Origin: Hydractinia symbiolongicarpus
Lineage: Eukaryota > Cnidaria > Hydrozoa > Anthoathecata > Hydractiniidae
Length of the DNA: 64,000 bases
Direction of reading: 5' to 3'
Assembly (NCBI RefSeq): GCF_029227915.1
Contig: NC_079882.1
Location: 1,116,001-1,180,000 of the forward strand
Below, one piece after another: positions 22,681-36,155 of the stretch (position 1 is the first letter of the stretch; the number at the start of each line of letters is the position of its first letter). The notes under the pieces are model-generated. The model saw only the letters and a program-made list of their open reading frames with translations, had not been told where the DNA came from and did no database searches. The position numbers and the translations under genes are program-made.

Positions 22681-24542
22681 GTGACCCAACCGTTGTAACT
22701 CAAACGGACTGACACCGTTAGAAAGTCAATGAAATGTAGTTTTTGAAGCTGTCTCTATTTCTTCAGCGCGTCCTAACGGCTACGATTGGTCCTACAGTAC
22801 AAAATGACTTATTTATCTACATTTTTAAATAAAGCGATACCCCAGCGACCAGCGTAATCGCTGAGTTCCGCAATCATGTCAAATTAAGAAGAATGTTATT
22901 TCTTGGAGTCCAATTGTCTCACTTATAACATTTATAAGGTCACAGTCCAAAGTTTGTTAAACTGAGTCCCACAGTCAATCGTTTCATTGTTAAAAGCGAT
23001 GCAACCAAGTAATACCAGAAAGATATCGCTAAATACATGTTGGTACGAATATGTGACCAAATCGTTGTAACTCCAACGGACTGATACCGTTAGAAAATCA
23101 ATGAAATGTACTATTTGAAACTGTCGCTATTTCTTCAGCGCGCAATAACGACTAGGATTGGTCCCACAGTAAAAATTGACTTTTGTATCTAAATTTTTAA
23201 ATGAAGCGCTACCACAGCGTCCAGTGTAATCACTGAGTTCCGGCAATCAGGTCAAATTAAGAAGAATGTTATTTCTTGCAGTCCATTTGTCTCTTTTATC
23301 ACATTTATCAGGTCACAGTCCAAAGTTAGTTCAATTAAGTCCCACAGTCAATCGTTTCATTGTTAAAGGCGATGCAACCTAGTAATATCAGTAAAATATC
23401 GCTAAATACATGTTGGTACGAATATGTGACCCAACCGTTGTAACTCAAACGGACTGACACCGTTAGAAAGTCAATGAAATGTAGTTTTTGAAGCTGTCTC
23501 TATTTCTTCAGCGCGTCCTAACGGCTACGATTGGTCCTACAGTACAAAATGACTTATTTATCTACATTTTTAAATAAAGCGATACCCCAGCGACCAGCGT
23601 AATCGCTGAGTTCCGGCAATCATGTCAAATTAAGAAGAATGTTATTTCTTGGAGTCCAATTGTCTCACTTATAACATTTATAAGGTCACAGTCCAAAGTT
23701 TGTTAAACTGAGTCCCACAGTCAATCGTTTCATTGTTAAAAGCGATGCAACCTAGTAATACCAGAAAAATATCGCTAAATACATGTTGGTACGAATATGT
23801 GACCAAATCGTTGTAAATCCAACGGACTGATACCGTTAGAAAGTCAATGAAATGTACTATTTGAAACTGTCGCTATTTCTTCAGCGAGCGATAACGGCTA
23901 GGATTGGTCCCACAGTAAAAATTGACTTTCGTATCTAAATTTTTAAATGAAGCGCTACCACAGCGTCCAGTGTAATCACTGAGTTCCGGCAATCAGGTTA
24001 AATTAAGAAGAATGTTATTTCATGGAGTCCATTTGTCTCCTTTATCACATTTATCAGGTCACAGTCTAAAGGTAGTTCAATTAAGTCCCACAGTCAATCG
24101 TTTCATTGTTAAAGGCGATGCAACCTAGTAATATCAGTAAATTATCGCTAAATACATGTTGGTACGAATATGCGACCCAATCGTTGTAACTCAAACGGAC
24201 TGACACCGTTAGAAAGTCAATGAAATGTAGTTTTTGAAGCTGTCTCTATTTCTTCAGCGCGTCCTAACGGCTACGATTGGTCCCACAGTACAAAATGTCT
24301 TATTTATCTACATTTTTAAATAAAGCGATACCCCAGCGACCAGCGTACTCGCTGAGTTCCGGCAATCATGTCAAATTAAGAAGATTGTTATTTCTTGGAG
24401 TCCAATTGTCTCACTTTCACATTTATAAGGTCACAGCCCATAATCAGTTCAATTTAGTCCCAAAGTCAATCGTTTCACTGTTAAAAGCGATGCAACCTAG
24501 TAATATGAAAAAAATATCGCTAAATACATGTTGGTACGAATA
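22680..24542. repeat. 1863-bp tandem duplication, copy 1 (5 units)
   Basis: Unit starts are 22789, 23161, 23534, 23907 and 24280. Each recurs 1863 bp later. A private one-base loss, GAGTTCCGCAATC near 22863, and the change GCAACCAAGTAATACCAGAAAG near 23003 appear in both copies. I saw no differences in the stretches I compared. Confidence 0.9.
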
Positions 24543-26405
24543 TGTGACCCAACCGTTGTAACTCAAACGGACTGACACCGTTAGAAAGTCAATGAAATGT
24601 AGTTTTTGAAGCTGTCTCTATTTCTTCAGCGCGTCCTAACGGCTACGATTGGTCCTACAGTACAAAATGACTTATTTATCTACATTTTTAAATAAAGCGA
24701 TACCCCAGCGACCAGCGTAATCGCTGAGTTCCGCAATCATGTCAAATTAAGAAGAATGTTATTTCTTGGAGTCCAATTGTCTCACTTATAACATTTATAA
24801 GGTCACAGTCCAAAGTTTGTTAAACTGAGTCCCACAGTCAATCGTTTCATTGTTAAAAGCGATGCAACCAAGTAATACCAGAAAGATATCGCTAAATACA
24901 TGTTGGTACGAATATGTGACCAAATCGTTGTAACTCCAACGGACTGATACCGTTAGAAAATCAATGAAATGTACTATTTGAAACTGTCGCTATTTCTTCA
25001 GCGCGCAATAACGACTAGGATTGGTCCCACAGTAAAAATTGACTTTTGTATCTAAATTTTTAAATGAAGCGCTACCACAGCGTCCAGTGTAATCACTGAG
25101 TTCCGGCAATCAGGTCAAATTAAGAAGAATGTTATTTCTTGCAGTCCATTTGTCTCTTTTATCACATTTATCAGGTCACAGTCCAAAGTTAGTTCAATTA
25201 AGTCCCACAGTCAATCGTTTCATTGTTAAAGGCGATGCAACCTAGTAATATCAGTAAAATATCGCTAAATACATGTTGGTACGAATATGTGACCCAACCG
25301 TTGTAACTCAAACGGACTGACACCGTTAGAAAGTCAATGAAATGTAGTTTTTGAAGCTGTCTCTATTTCTTCAGCGCGTCCTAACGGCTACGATTGGTCC
25401 TACAGTACAAAATGACTTATTTATCTACATTTTTAAATAAAGCGATACCCCAGCGACCAGCGTAATCGCTGAGTTCCGGCAATCATGTCAAATTAAGAAG
25501 AATGTTATTTCTTGGAGTCCAATTGTCTCACTTATAACATTTATAAGGTCACAGTCCAAAGTTTGTTAAACTGAGTCCCACAGTCAATCGTTTCATTGTT
25601 AAAAGCGATGCAACCTAGTAATACCAGAAAAATATCGCTAAATACATGTTGGTACGAATATGTGACCAAATCGTTGTAAATCCAACGGACTGATACCGTT
25701 AGAAAGTCAATGAAATGTACTATTTGAAACTGTCGCTATTTCTTCAGCGAGCGATAACGGCTAGGATTGGTCCCACAGTAAAAATTGACTTTCGTATCTA
25801 AATTTTTAAATGAAGCGCTACCACAGCGTCCAGTGTAATCACTGAGTTCCGGCAATCAGGTTAAATTAAGAAGAATGTTATTTCATGGAGTCCATTTGTC
25901 TCCTTTATCACATTTATCAGGTCACAGTCTAAAGGTAGTTCAATTAAGTCCCACAGTCAATCGTTTCATTGTTAAAGGCGATGCAACCTAGTAATATCAG
26001 TAAATTATCGCTAAATACATGTTGGTACGAATATGCGACCCAATCGTTGTAACTCAAACGGACTGACACCGTTAGAAAGTCAATGAAATGTAGTTTTTGA
26101 AGCTGTCTCTATTTCTTCAGCGCGTCCTAACGGCTACGATTGGTCCCACAGTACAAAATGTCTTATTTATCTACATTTTTAAATAAAGCGATACCCCAGC
26201 GACCAGCGTACTCGCTGAGTTCCGGCAATCATGTCAAATTAAGAAGATTGTTATTTCTTGGAGTCCAATTGTCTCACTTTCACATTTATAAGGTCACAGC
26301 CCATAATCAGTTCAATTTAGTCCCAAAGTCAATCGTTTCACTGTTAAAAGCGATGCAACCTAGTAATATGAAAAAAATATCGCTAAATACATGTTGGTAC
26401 GAATA
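24543..26405. repeat. 1863-bp tandem duplication, copy 2
   Basis: Unit starts are 24652, 25024, 25397, 25770 and 26143. At the junction near 24500-24556 an epsilon-type unit (GTAATATGAAAAAAATATCG) runs into the CCAACCGTTGTAACTCAAACGG of an alpha-type tail. The exchange therefore lies in the conserved ATACATGTTGG to CCAACCG stretch shared by both. Confidence 0.9.
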
Positions 26406-27785
26406 TGTGACCCAACCGTTATAACTGAAACGGACTGACACCGTTAGAAAGTCAATAAATAGAACTTTTTGAAACTGTTGCTATTTCTTCAGCGCGCGAT
26501 AGCGGCTAGGATTGGTCCTACATTAAAATTGACTTATTTATCTAAGTTTTTAAATGAAGCGATACCCCAGCGACCAGCGTAATCGCTGAGATCCGGCAAT
26601 CATGTCAAATTAAGAAGATTGTTATTTCTTGGAGTCCAATTGTCTCACTTTCACATTTATAAGGTCACAGCCCATAATCAGTTCAATTTAGTCCCACAGT
26701 CAATCGTTTCACTGTTAACAGCGATGCAACCTAGTAATATGAAAAAAATATCGCTAAATACATGTTGGTACGAATATGTGACCCAACCGTTATAACTGAA
26801 ACGGACTGACACCGTTAGAAAGTCAATAAATAGAACTTTTTGAAACTGTCGCTATTTCTTCAGCGCGCGATAGCGGCTAGGATTGGTCCTACATTAAAAT
26901 TGACTTATTTATCTAAGTTTTTAAATGAAGCGATACCCCAGCGACCAGCGTAATCGCTGAGATCCGGCAATCATGTCAAATTAAGAAGATTGTTATTTCT
27001 TGGAGTCCGATTGTCTCACTTTCACATTTATAAGGTCACAGCCCATAATCAGTTCAATTTAGTCCCACAGTCAATCGTTTCACTGTTAAAAGCGATGCAA
27101 CCTAGTAATATGAGAAAAATATCGCTAAATACATGTTGGTACGAATATGTGACGCAACCGTTGTAACTGAAGCGGATTGATACCGTTAGAAAGTGAATGA
27201 ATTGTAGTATTTGAAACTGTCGCTATTTCTTCAGCGTGCGACAACGGCTAGGATCGGTTCCACAGTAAAAATTGACTTATTTATCTAATGTTTTAAATGG
27301 AGCGCTACCACAGCACACAGTGTAATCGCTGAGTTCCAGCAGTTTCGTCAAATTAAGAAGAATGTTATTTGTTGAAATCCAATTTTCTCATTTATCACAT
27401 TTATCAGGTCACAGTCCAAAGTTAGTTCAATTAAATCCCACAGTCAATCGTTTCAATGTTGAAAGCGATGCAACCTAGTAATACCAGAAAAATATCGCTA
27501 AATCCATGTTGGTACGAATATGTGACCCAACCGTTGTAACTGAAACGAACTGACACCGCTAGAAAGTCAATGAAATGTAGTTTTTGAAGCTGTCAATATT
27601 TCTTCAGCGCGTCCTAACGGCTACGATTGGTCCTACAGTACAAAATGACTTATTTATCTACATTTTTAAATAAAGCGATACCCCAGCGACCAGCGTAATC
27701 GCTGAGTTCCGGCAATCATGTCAAATTAAGAAGAAAGTTATTTCTTGGAGTCCAATTGTCTCACTTATAACATTTATAAGGTCAC
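24770..27785. repeat. Eight-unit segment, first copy (offset 4841)
   Basis: Unit starts 25024, 25397, 25770, 26143, 26515, 26886, 27257 and 27630 each recur exactly 4841 bp downstream. This segment overlaps both ~1.86-kb tandem duplications, so the region has at least three nested copying events. Confidence 0.87.
26406..26640. repeat. Spacer part of epsilon units between duplicated blocks
   Basis: This stretch, around the unit start at 26515, holds ordinary epsilon sequence (GAGATCCGG, AAGATTG). It belongs to the longer 24770-27785 segment that recurs 4841 bp downstream but is outside both ~1.86-kb tandem duplications. Confidence 0.78.
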
Positions 27786-28504
27786 AGTCCAAAGTTTGTT
27801 AAACTGAGTCCCACAGTCAATCGTTTCATTGTTAAAAGCGATGCAAACAAGTAATACCAGAAAGATATCGCTAAATACATGTTGGTACGAATATGTGACC
27901 AAATCGTTGTAACTCCAACGGACTGATACCGTTAGAAAATCAATGAAATGTACTATTTGAAACTGTCGCTATTTCTTCAGCGCGCAATAACGACTAGGAT
28001 TGGTCCCACAGTAAAAATTGACTTTTGTATCTAAATTTTTAAATGAAGCGCTACCACAGCGTCCAGTGTAATCACTGAGTTCCGGCAATCAGGTCAAATT
28101 AAGAAGAATGTTATTTCTTGCAGTCCATTTGTCTCTTTTATCACATTTATCAGGTCACAGTCCAAAGTTAGTTCAATTAAGTCCCACAGTCAATCGTTTC
28201 ATTGTTAAAGGCGATGCAACCTAGTAATATCAGTAAAATATCGCTAAATACATGTTGGTACGAATATGTGACCCAACCGTTGTAACTCAAACGGACTGAC
28301 ACCGTTAGAAAGTCAATGAAATGTAGTTTTTGAAGCTGTCTCTATTTCTTCAGCGCGTCCTAACGGCTACGATTGGTCCTACAGTACAAAATGACTTATT
28401 TATCTACATTTTTAAATAAAGCGATACCCCAGCGACCAGCGTAATCGCTGAGTTCCGGCAATCATGTCAAATTAAGAAGAATGTTATTTCTTGGAGTCCA
28501 ATTG
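26640..28504. repeat. 1862-bp tandem duplication, copy 1
   Basis: Unit starts are 26886 (epsilon), 27257, 27630, 28003 (gamma) and 28376. Partners are 28749, 29119, 29492, 29865 and 30238. Private markers include GGATCGGTTCCACAG at 27251, CTGTTAACAGCGATG near 26713 and AAATCCATGTTGG near 27499. Confidence 0.88.
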
Positions 28505-30370
28505 TCTCACTTTCACATTTATAAGGTCACAGCCCATAATCAGTTCAATTTAGTCCCACAGTCAATCGTTTCATTGTTAACAGCGATGCAACCTAGTAAT
28601 ATGAAAAAAATATCGCTAAATACATGTTGGTACGAATATGTGACCCAACCGTTATAACTGAAACGGACTGACACCGTTAGAAAGTCAATAAATAGAACTT
28701 TTTGAAACTGTCGCTATTTCTTCAGCGCGCGATAGCGGCTAGGATTGGTCCTACATTAAAATTGACTTATTTATCTAAGTTTTTAAATGAAGCGATACCC
28801 CAGCGACCAGCGTAATCGCTGAGATCCGGCAATCATGTCAAATTAAGAAGATTGTTATTTCTTGGAGTCCGATTGTCTCACTTTCACATTTATAAGGTCA
28901 CAGCCCATAATCAGTTCAATTTAGTCCCACAGTCAATCGTTTCACTGTTAAAAGCGATGCAACCTAGTAATATGAGAAAAATATCGCTAAATACATGTTG
29001 GTACGAATATGTGACGCAACCGTTATAACTGAAGCGGATTGATACCGTTAGAAAGTGAATGAATTGTAGTATTTGAAACTGTCGCTATTTCTTCAGCGTG
29101 CGACAACGGCTAGGATCGGTTCCACAGTAAAAATTGACTTATTTATCTAATGTTTTAAATGGAGCGCTACCACAGCACACAGTGTAATCGCTGAGTTCCA
29201 GCAGTCCCGTCAAATTAAGAAGAATGTTATTTGTTGAAATCCAATTTTCTCATTTATCACATTTATCAGGTCACAGTCCAAAGTTAGTTCAATTAAATCC
29301 CACAGTCAATCGTTTCAATGTTGAAAGCGATGCAACCTAGTAATACCAGAAAAATATCGCTAAATCCATGTTGGTACGAATATGTGACCCAACCGTTGTA
29401 ACTGAAACGAACTGACACCGCTAGAAAGTCAATGAAATGTAGTTTTTGAAGCTGTCAATATTTCTTCAGCGCGTCCTAACGGCTACGATTGGTCCTACAG
29501 TACAAAATGACTTATTTATCTACATTTTTAAATAAAGCGATACCCCAGCGACCAGCGTAATCGCTGAGTTCCGGCAATCATGTCAAATTAAGAAGAAAGT
29601 TATTTCTTGGAGTCCAATTGTCTCACTTATAACATTTATAAGGTCACAGTCCAAAGTTTGTTAAACTGAGTCCCACAGTCAATCGTTTCATTGTTAAAAG
29701 CGATGCAACCAAGTAATACCAGAAAGATATCGCTAAATACATGTTGGTACGAATTTGTGACCAAATCGTTGTAACTCCAACGGACTGATACCGTTAGAAA
29801 ATCAATGAAATGTACTATTTGAAACTGTCGCTATTTCTTCAGCGCGCAATAACGACTAGGATTGGTCCCACAGTAAAAATTGACTTTTGTATCTAAATTT
29901 TTAAATGAAGCGCTACCACAGCGTCCAGTGTAATCACTGAGTTCCGGCAATCAGGTCAAATTAAGAAGAATGTTATTTCTTGCAGTCCATTTGTCTCTTT
30001 TATCACATTTATCAGGTCACAGTCCAAAGTTAGTTCAATTAAGTCCCACAGTCAATCGTTTCATTGTTAAAGGCGATGCAACCTAGTAATATCAGTAAAA
30101 TATCGCTAAATACATGTTGGTACGAATATGTGACCCAACCGTTGTAACTCAAACGGACTGACACCGTTAGAAAGTCAATGAAATGTAGTTTTTGAAGCTG
30201 TCTCTATTTCTTCAGCGCGTCCTAACGGCTACGATTGGTCCTACAGTACAAAATGACTTATTTATCTACATTTTTAAATAAAGCGATACCCCAGCGACCA
30301 GCGTAATCGCTGAGTTCCGGCAATCATGTCAAATTAAGAAGAATGTTATTTCTTGGAGTCCAATTGTCTC
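28505..30370. repeat. 1862-bp tandem duplication, copy 2
   Basis: Unit starts are 28749, 29119, 29492, 29865 and 30238. Upstream of about 28500 the sequence is alpha2 (AAGAAGAATG, GAGTTCCGG) and it changes to epsilon within the shared CCAATTGTCTCACTT, which marks the breakpoint. The copies differ at a few sites (CAGTTTCGTC near 27339 versus CAGTCCCGTC near 29201). Confidence 0.88.
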
Positions 30371-32625
30371 ACTTATAACATTTATAAGGTCACAGTCCAA
30401 AGTTTGTTAAACTGAGTCCCACAGTCAATCGTTTCATTGTTAAAAGCGATGCAACCTAGTAATACCAGAAAAATATCGCTAAATACATGTTGGTACGAAT
30501 ATGTGACCAAATCGTTGTAAATCCAACGGACTGATACCGTTAGAAAGTCAATGAAATGTACTATTTGAAACTGTCGCTATTTCTTCAGCGAGCGATAACG
30601 GCTAGGATTGGTCCCACAGTAAAAATTGACTTTCGTATCTAAATTTTTAAATGAAGCGCTACCACAGCGTCCAGTGTAATCACTGAGTTCCGGCAATCAG
30701 GTTAAATTAAGAAGAATGTTATTTCATGGAGTCCATTTGTCTCCTTTATCACATTTATCAGGTCACAGTCTAAAGGTAGTTCAATTAAGTCCCACAGTCA
30801 ATCGTTTCATTGTTAAAGGCGATGCAACCTAGTAATATCAGTAAATTATCGCTAAATACATGTTGGTACGAATATGCGACCCAATCGTTGTAACTCAAAC
30901 GGACTGACACCGTTAGAAAGTCAATGAAATGTAGTTTTTGAAGCTGTCTCTATTTCTTCAGCGCGTCCTAACGGCTACGATTGGTCCCACAGTACAAAAT
31001 GTCTTCTTTATCTACATTTTTAAATAAAGCGATACCCCAGCGACCAGCGTACTCGCTGAGTTCCGGCAATCATGTCAAATTAAGAAGATTGTTATTTCTT
31101 GGAGTCCAATTGTCTCACTTTCACATTTATAAGGTCACAGCCCATAATCAGTTCAATTTAGTCCCAAAGTCAATCGTTTCACTGTTAAAAGCGATGCAAC
31201 CTAGTAATATGAAAAAAATATCGCTAAATACATGTTGGTACGAATATGTGACCCAACCGTTATAACTGAAACGGACTGACACCGTTAGAAAGTCAATAAA
31301 TAGAACTTTTTGAAACTGTTGCTATTTCTTCAGCGCGCGATAGCGGCTAGGATTGGTCCTACATTAAAATTGACTTATTTATCAAAGTTTTTAAATGAAG
31401 CGATACCCCAGCGACCAGCGTAATCGCTGAGATCCGGCAATCATGTCAAATTAAGAAGATTGTTATTTCTTGGAGTCCAATTGTCTCACTTTCACATTTA
31501 TAAGGTCACAGCCCATAATCAGTTCAATTTAGTCCCACAGTCAATCGTTTCACTGTTAACAGCGATGCAACCTAGTAATATGAAAAAAATATCGCTAAAT
31601 ACATGTTGGTACGAATATGTGACCCAACCGTTATAACTGAAACGGACTGACACCGTTAGAAAGTCAATAAATAGAACTTTTTGAAACTGTCGCTATTTCT
31701 TCAGCGCGCGATAGCGGCTAGGATTGGTCCTACATTAAAATTGACTTATTTATCTAAGTTTTTAAATGAAGCGATACCCCAGCGACCAGCGTAATCGCTG
31801 AGATCCGGCAATCATGTCAAATTAAGAAGATTGTTATTTCGTGGAGTCCGATTGTCTCACTTTCACATTTATAAGGTCACAGCCCATAATCAGTTCAATT
31901 TAGTCCCACAGTCAATCGTTTCACTGTTAAAAGCGATGCAACCTAGTAATATGAGAAAAATATCGCTAAATACATGTTGGTACGATTATGTGACGCAACC
32001 GTTGTAACTGAAGCGGATTGATACCGTTAGAAAGTGAATGAATTGTAGTATTTGAAACTGTCGCTATTTCTTCAGCGTGCGACAACGGCTAGGATCGGTT
32101 CCACAGTAAAAATTGACTTATTTATCTAATGTTTTAAATGGAGCGCTACCACAGCACACAGTGTAATCGCTGAGTTCCAGCAGTCCCGTCAAATTAAGAA
32201 GAATGTTATTTGTTGAAATCCAATTTTCTCATTTATCACATTTATCAGGTCACAGTCCAAAGTTAGTTCAATTAAATCCCACAGTCAATCGTTTCAATGT
32301 TGAAAGCGATGCCACCTAGTAATACCAGAAAAATATCGCTAAATCCATGTTGGTACGAATATGTGACCCAACCGTTGTAACTGAAACGAACTGACACCGC
32401 TAGAAAGTCAATGAAATTTAGTTTTTGAAGCTGTCAATATTTCTTCAGCGCGTCCTAACGGCTACGATTGGTCCTACAGTACAAAATGACTTATTTATCT
32501 ACATTTTTAAATAAAGCGATACCCCAGCGACCAGCGTAATCGCTGAGTTCCGGCAATCATGTCAAATTAAGAAGAAAGTTATTTCTTGGAGTCCAATTGT
32601 CTCACTTATAACATTTATAAGGTCA
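29610..32625. repeat. Eight-unit segment, second copy (offset 4841)
   Basis: Unit starts are 29865, 30238, 30611, 30984, 31356, 31727, 32098 and 32471. Private differences from the first copy include TCTTCTTTATC near 31003, ATCAAAGTTTTTAAATG near 31381 and TTTCGTGGAGTCC near 31838. At the right end the unit changes near 32625 to the doubled TTATAAGGTCACAG form of alpha, then to zeta. Confidence 0.87.
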
Positions 32626-32719
32626 CAGTTTATAAGGTCACAGTTCAATTTAGTCCCACAGTCAATCGTTTCACTGTTAAAAGCGATGCAACCTAGTAAT
32701 ATGAGAAAAATATCGCTAA

Positions 32720-34070
32720 ATTACATGTTGGTGCGAATATGTGACGCTACCGTTGTAACTGAAGCAGATTGATACCGTTAGAAAGTCAATGAAATGTAGT
32801 TTTTGAAACTGTCGCTATTTTTTCAGCGCGTGATAACGGCTAGGATTGGTCCCACAGTAAAAATTACTTATTTATCTAAATCTTTAAATGAAGCGCTACC
32901 ACAGCGTTCAGTGTAATCGCTGAGTTCCGGCAATCACGTCAAACTAAGAAAAATTTTATTTCTTGGAGTCCAATTGTCTCACTTACAACATTTATTACAT
33001 CACAGTCCAAAATCAGGTCAATTAAGTCCCACAGTCAATCGTTTCACAGTTAAAAGCGATGCAACCTAGTAATATGAGAAAAATATCGCTAAATACATGT
33101 TGGTACGAGTATGTGACGCAACCGTTGTAACTGAAGCGGATTGATATCGTTAGAAAGTAAATGAAATGTAGTTTTTGAAACTGTCGCTATTTCTTTAGCG
33201 CGCAAGAGCGGCCAGGATTGGCCCCACAGTAAAAATGACTTATTTATCTAATGTTTTAAATGGAGCGCTACCACAGCACACAGTGTAATCGCTGAGTTCC
33301 AGCAATCACGTCAAATTAAGAAGAATATTATTTCTTGGAGTCCAATTTTCTCATTTATCACATTTATCAGGTCACAGTCCAAAGTTAGTTCAATTAAGTC
33401 CCACAGTCAATCGTTTGATTGTTAAAGGCGATGCAACCTAGTAATATCAGTAAAATATCGCTAAATACATGTTGGTACGAATATGTGACCCAACCGTTGT
33501 AACTCAAACGGACTGACACCGTTAGAAAGTCAATGAAATGTAGTTTTTGAAGCTGTCTCTATTTCTTCAGCGCGTCCTAACGGCTACGATTGGTCCTACA
33601 GTACAAAATGACTTATTTATCTACATTTTTAAATAAAGCGATACCCCAGCGACCAGCGTAATCGTTGAGTTCCGGCAATCATGTCAAATTAAGAAGAATG
33701 TTATTTCTTGGAGTCCAATTGTCTCACTTATAACATTTATAAGTTCACAGTCCAAAGTTTGTTAAACTGAGTCCCACAGTCAATCGTTTCATTGTTAAAA
33801 GCGATGCAACCTAGTAATACCAGAAAGATATCGCTAAATACATGTTGGTACGAATATGTGACCCAACTGTTGTAACTCAAACGGACTGACAGCGTTAGAA
33901 AGTCAATGAAATGTACTTTGCGAAACTGTCGCTATTTCTTTAGCGCGCAATGACGGTCAGGATTGGTCCCACAGTAAAAATGACTTATTTGTCTAATTTT
34001 TTAAATGGAGCGCTACCACAGCACACAGTGTAATCGCTGAGTTCCAGCAATCACGTCAAATTAAGAAGAA
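32720..34070. repeat. 2085-bp-offset duplication, copy 1
   Basis: Unit starts are 32849 (zeta), 33221 (beta), 33593 (alpha2) and 33966 (beta). Each recurs at +2085. Shared private markers are TTATTACATCACAG, TCGTTTGATTGTTAAAGG (33412) and GACAGCGTTAG with GTACTTTGCGAAAC. With the preceding alpha unit at 32471 it again contains zeta-beta in trimer order. Confidence 0.87.
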
Positions 34071-34188
34071 TGTTTTTTCTCGGAACCAACCGTTGTAACT
34101 CAAACGGACTGACACCGTTAAAAAGTCAATGAAAGGTAGTTTTAGAAAATGTGTCTATTCCTTAAGCGCGCGCAAACGGCTATGATTG
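33966..34188. repeat. 223-bp truncated unit, first of three
   Basis: GAAGAATGTTTTTTCTCGGA is joined directly to ACCAACCGTTG at about 34084, losing about 150 bp, including the palindrome's right arm, site A, the AGCGAT/ATCGCT dyad and the ATACATGTTGG box. The same join recurs in the units starting 37541 and 40749, always followed by AAAGGTAGTTTTAGAAAATG. Confidence 0.92.
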
Positions 34189-34805
34189 GTCCCACAGTAA
34201 AGAATGACTTATTTATCTAAATTTTTAAAGGAAGCGCTACCACAGAGCCCAGTGTAATCGCTGAGTTGCGGCACTCATGTCAAACTAAGACAAATGTTAT
34301 TTCTTGGAATCCAGTTGTCTCATTTATCACATTTATCAGGTCACAGTCCAAAGTTACTTCAATTAAGTCCCACAGTCAATCGTTTCATTGTTAAAGGCGA
34401 TGCAACCTAGTAATATCAATAAAATATCGCAAAATACATGTTGGTACGAATATGTGACCCAACCGTTGTAACTCAAACGGACTGACACCGTTAGAAAGTC
34501 AATGAAATGTACTTTGTGAAACTGTCGCTATTTCTTCAGCGCGCGATAACAGCTAGGATTGGTCCAACAGTAAAAATGACTTATTTATCTAAATTTTTAA
34601 ATGAAGCGCTACCAAAGCGCCCAGTGTAATCGCTGAGTTCCGGCAATCACGTCAAACTAAGAAAAATGTTATTTCTTGGAGTCCAATTGTCTCATTTATC
34701 ACATTTATCAGGTCACGGTCCAAAATCAGTTCAATTAAGTCCCACAGTCAATCGTTTCACTGTTAAAAGCGATGCAACCTAGTAATATCAGAAAAATATC
34801 GCTAA
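34189..34805. repeat. Units matching the 42.1-42.7 kb flank (offset 7905)
   Basis: Unit starts are 34189 and 34562. From about 34260 to 34810 the sequence matches about 42165-42715, with markers GGCACTCATGTC, TTGGAATCCAGTTGTC, ATCAATAAAATATCGCAAAA, GTACTTTGTGAAAC and AAATATATGTTGG. The matching pieces lie on either side of the 3208-bp duplication. Confidence 0.83.
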
Positions 34806-36155
34806 ATATATGTTGGTGCGAATATGTGACGCTACCGTTGTAACTGAAGCAGATTGATACCGTTAAAAAGTCAATGAAATGTAGTTTTTGAAACTGTCGC
34901 TATTTTTTCAGCGCGTGATAACGGCTAGGATTGGTCCCACAGTAAAAATTACTTATTTATCTAAATCTTTAAATGAAGCGCTACCACAGCGTTCAGTGTA
35001 ATCGCTGAGTTCCGGCAATCACGTCAAACTAAGAAAAATTTTATTTCTTGGAGTCCAATTGTCTCACTTACAACATTTATTACATCACAGTCCAAAATCA
35101 GGTCAATTAAGTCCCACAGTCAATCGTTTCACAGTTAAAAGCGATGCAACCTAGTAATATGAGAAAAATATCGCTAAATACATGTTGGTACGAGTATGTG
35201 ACGCAACCGTTGTAACTGAAGCGGATTGATATCGTTAGAAAGTAAATGAAATGTAGTTTTTGAAACTGTCGCTATTTCTTTAGCGCGCAAGAGCGGCCAG
35301 GATTGGTCCCACAGTAAAAATGACTTATTTATCTAATGTTTTAAATGGAGCGCTACCACAGCACACAGTGTAATCGCTGAGTTCCAGCAATCACGTCAAA
35401 TTAAGAAGAATATTATTTCTTGGAGTCCAATTTTCTCATTTATCACATTTATCAGGTCACAGTCCAAAGTTAGTTCAATTAAGTCCCACAGTCAATCGTT
35501 TGATTGTTAAAGGCGATGCAACCTAGTAATATCAGTAAAATATCGCTAAATACATGTTGGTACGAATATGTGACCCAACCGTTGTAACTCAAACGGACTG
35601 ACACCGTTAGAAAGTCAATGAAATGTAGTTTTTGAAGCTGTCTCTATTTCTTCAGCGCGTCCTAACGGCTACGATTGGTCCTACAGTACAAAATGACTTA
35701 TTTATCTACATTTTTAAATAAAGCGATACCCCAGCGACCAGCGTAATCGCTGAGTTCCGGCAATCATGTCAAATTAAGAAGAATGTTATTTCTTGGAGTC
35801 CAATTGTCTCACTTATAACATTTATAAGGTCACAGTCCAAAGTTTGTTAAACTGAGTCCCACAGTCAATCGTTTCATTGTTAAAAGCGATGCAACCTAGT
35901 AATACCAGAAAGATATCGCTAAATACATGTTGGTACGAATATGTGACCCAACTGTTGTAACTCAAACGGACTGACAGCGTTAGAAAGTCAATGAAATGTA
36001 CTTTGCGAAACTGTCGCTATTTCTTTAGCGCGCAATGACGGTCAGGATTGGTCCCACAGTAAAAATGACTTATTTGTCTAATTTTTTAAATGGAGCGCTA
36101 CCACAGCACACAGTGTAATCGCTGAGTTCCAGCAATCACGTCAAATTAAGAAGAA
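34805..36155. repeat. 2085-bp-offset duplication, copy 2
   Basis: Unit starts are 34934, 35306, 35678 and 36051. The copy begins inside ATATGTTGGTGCG near 34808 and stops matching near 36155, where copy 1 has its deletion join TTTTTTCTCGGAACC and copy 2 continues as a normal unit. The 3208-bp duplication starts inside this copy. Confidence 0.87.

Noticed and set aside
24277-24561. Forward open frame of 94 codons, repeated at 26140-26424 and 30981-31265, with a 70-codon form at 19519-19731
   Set aside because: The 94-codon version needs a TTG start. The frame follows alpha/epsilon hybrid units and their segmental copies exactly; it is a chance absence of stops in the satellite.
29501-29560. 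Telomeric repeats or an array end
   Set aside because: No run of TTAGGG, TTAGG or TTTAGGG appears here or anywhere in the window.
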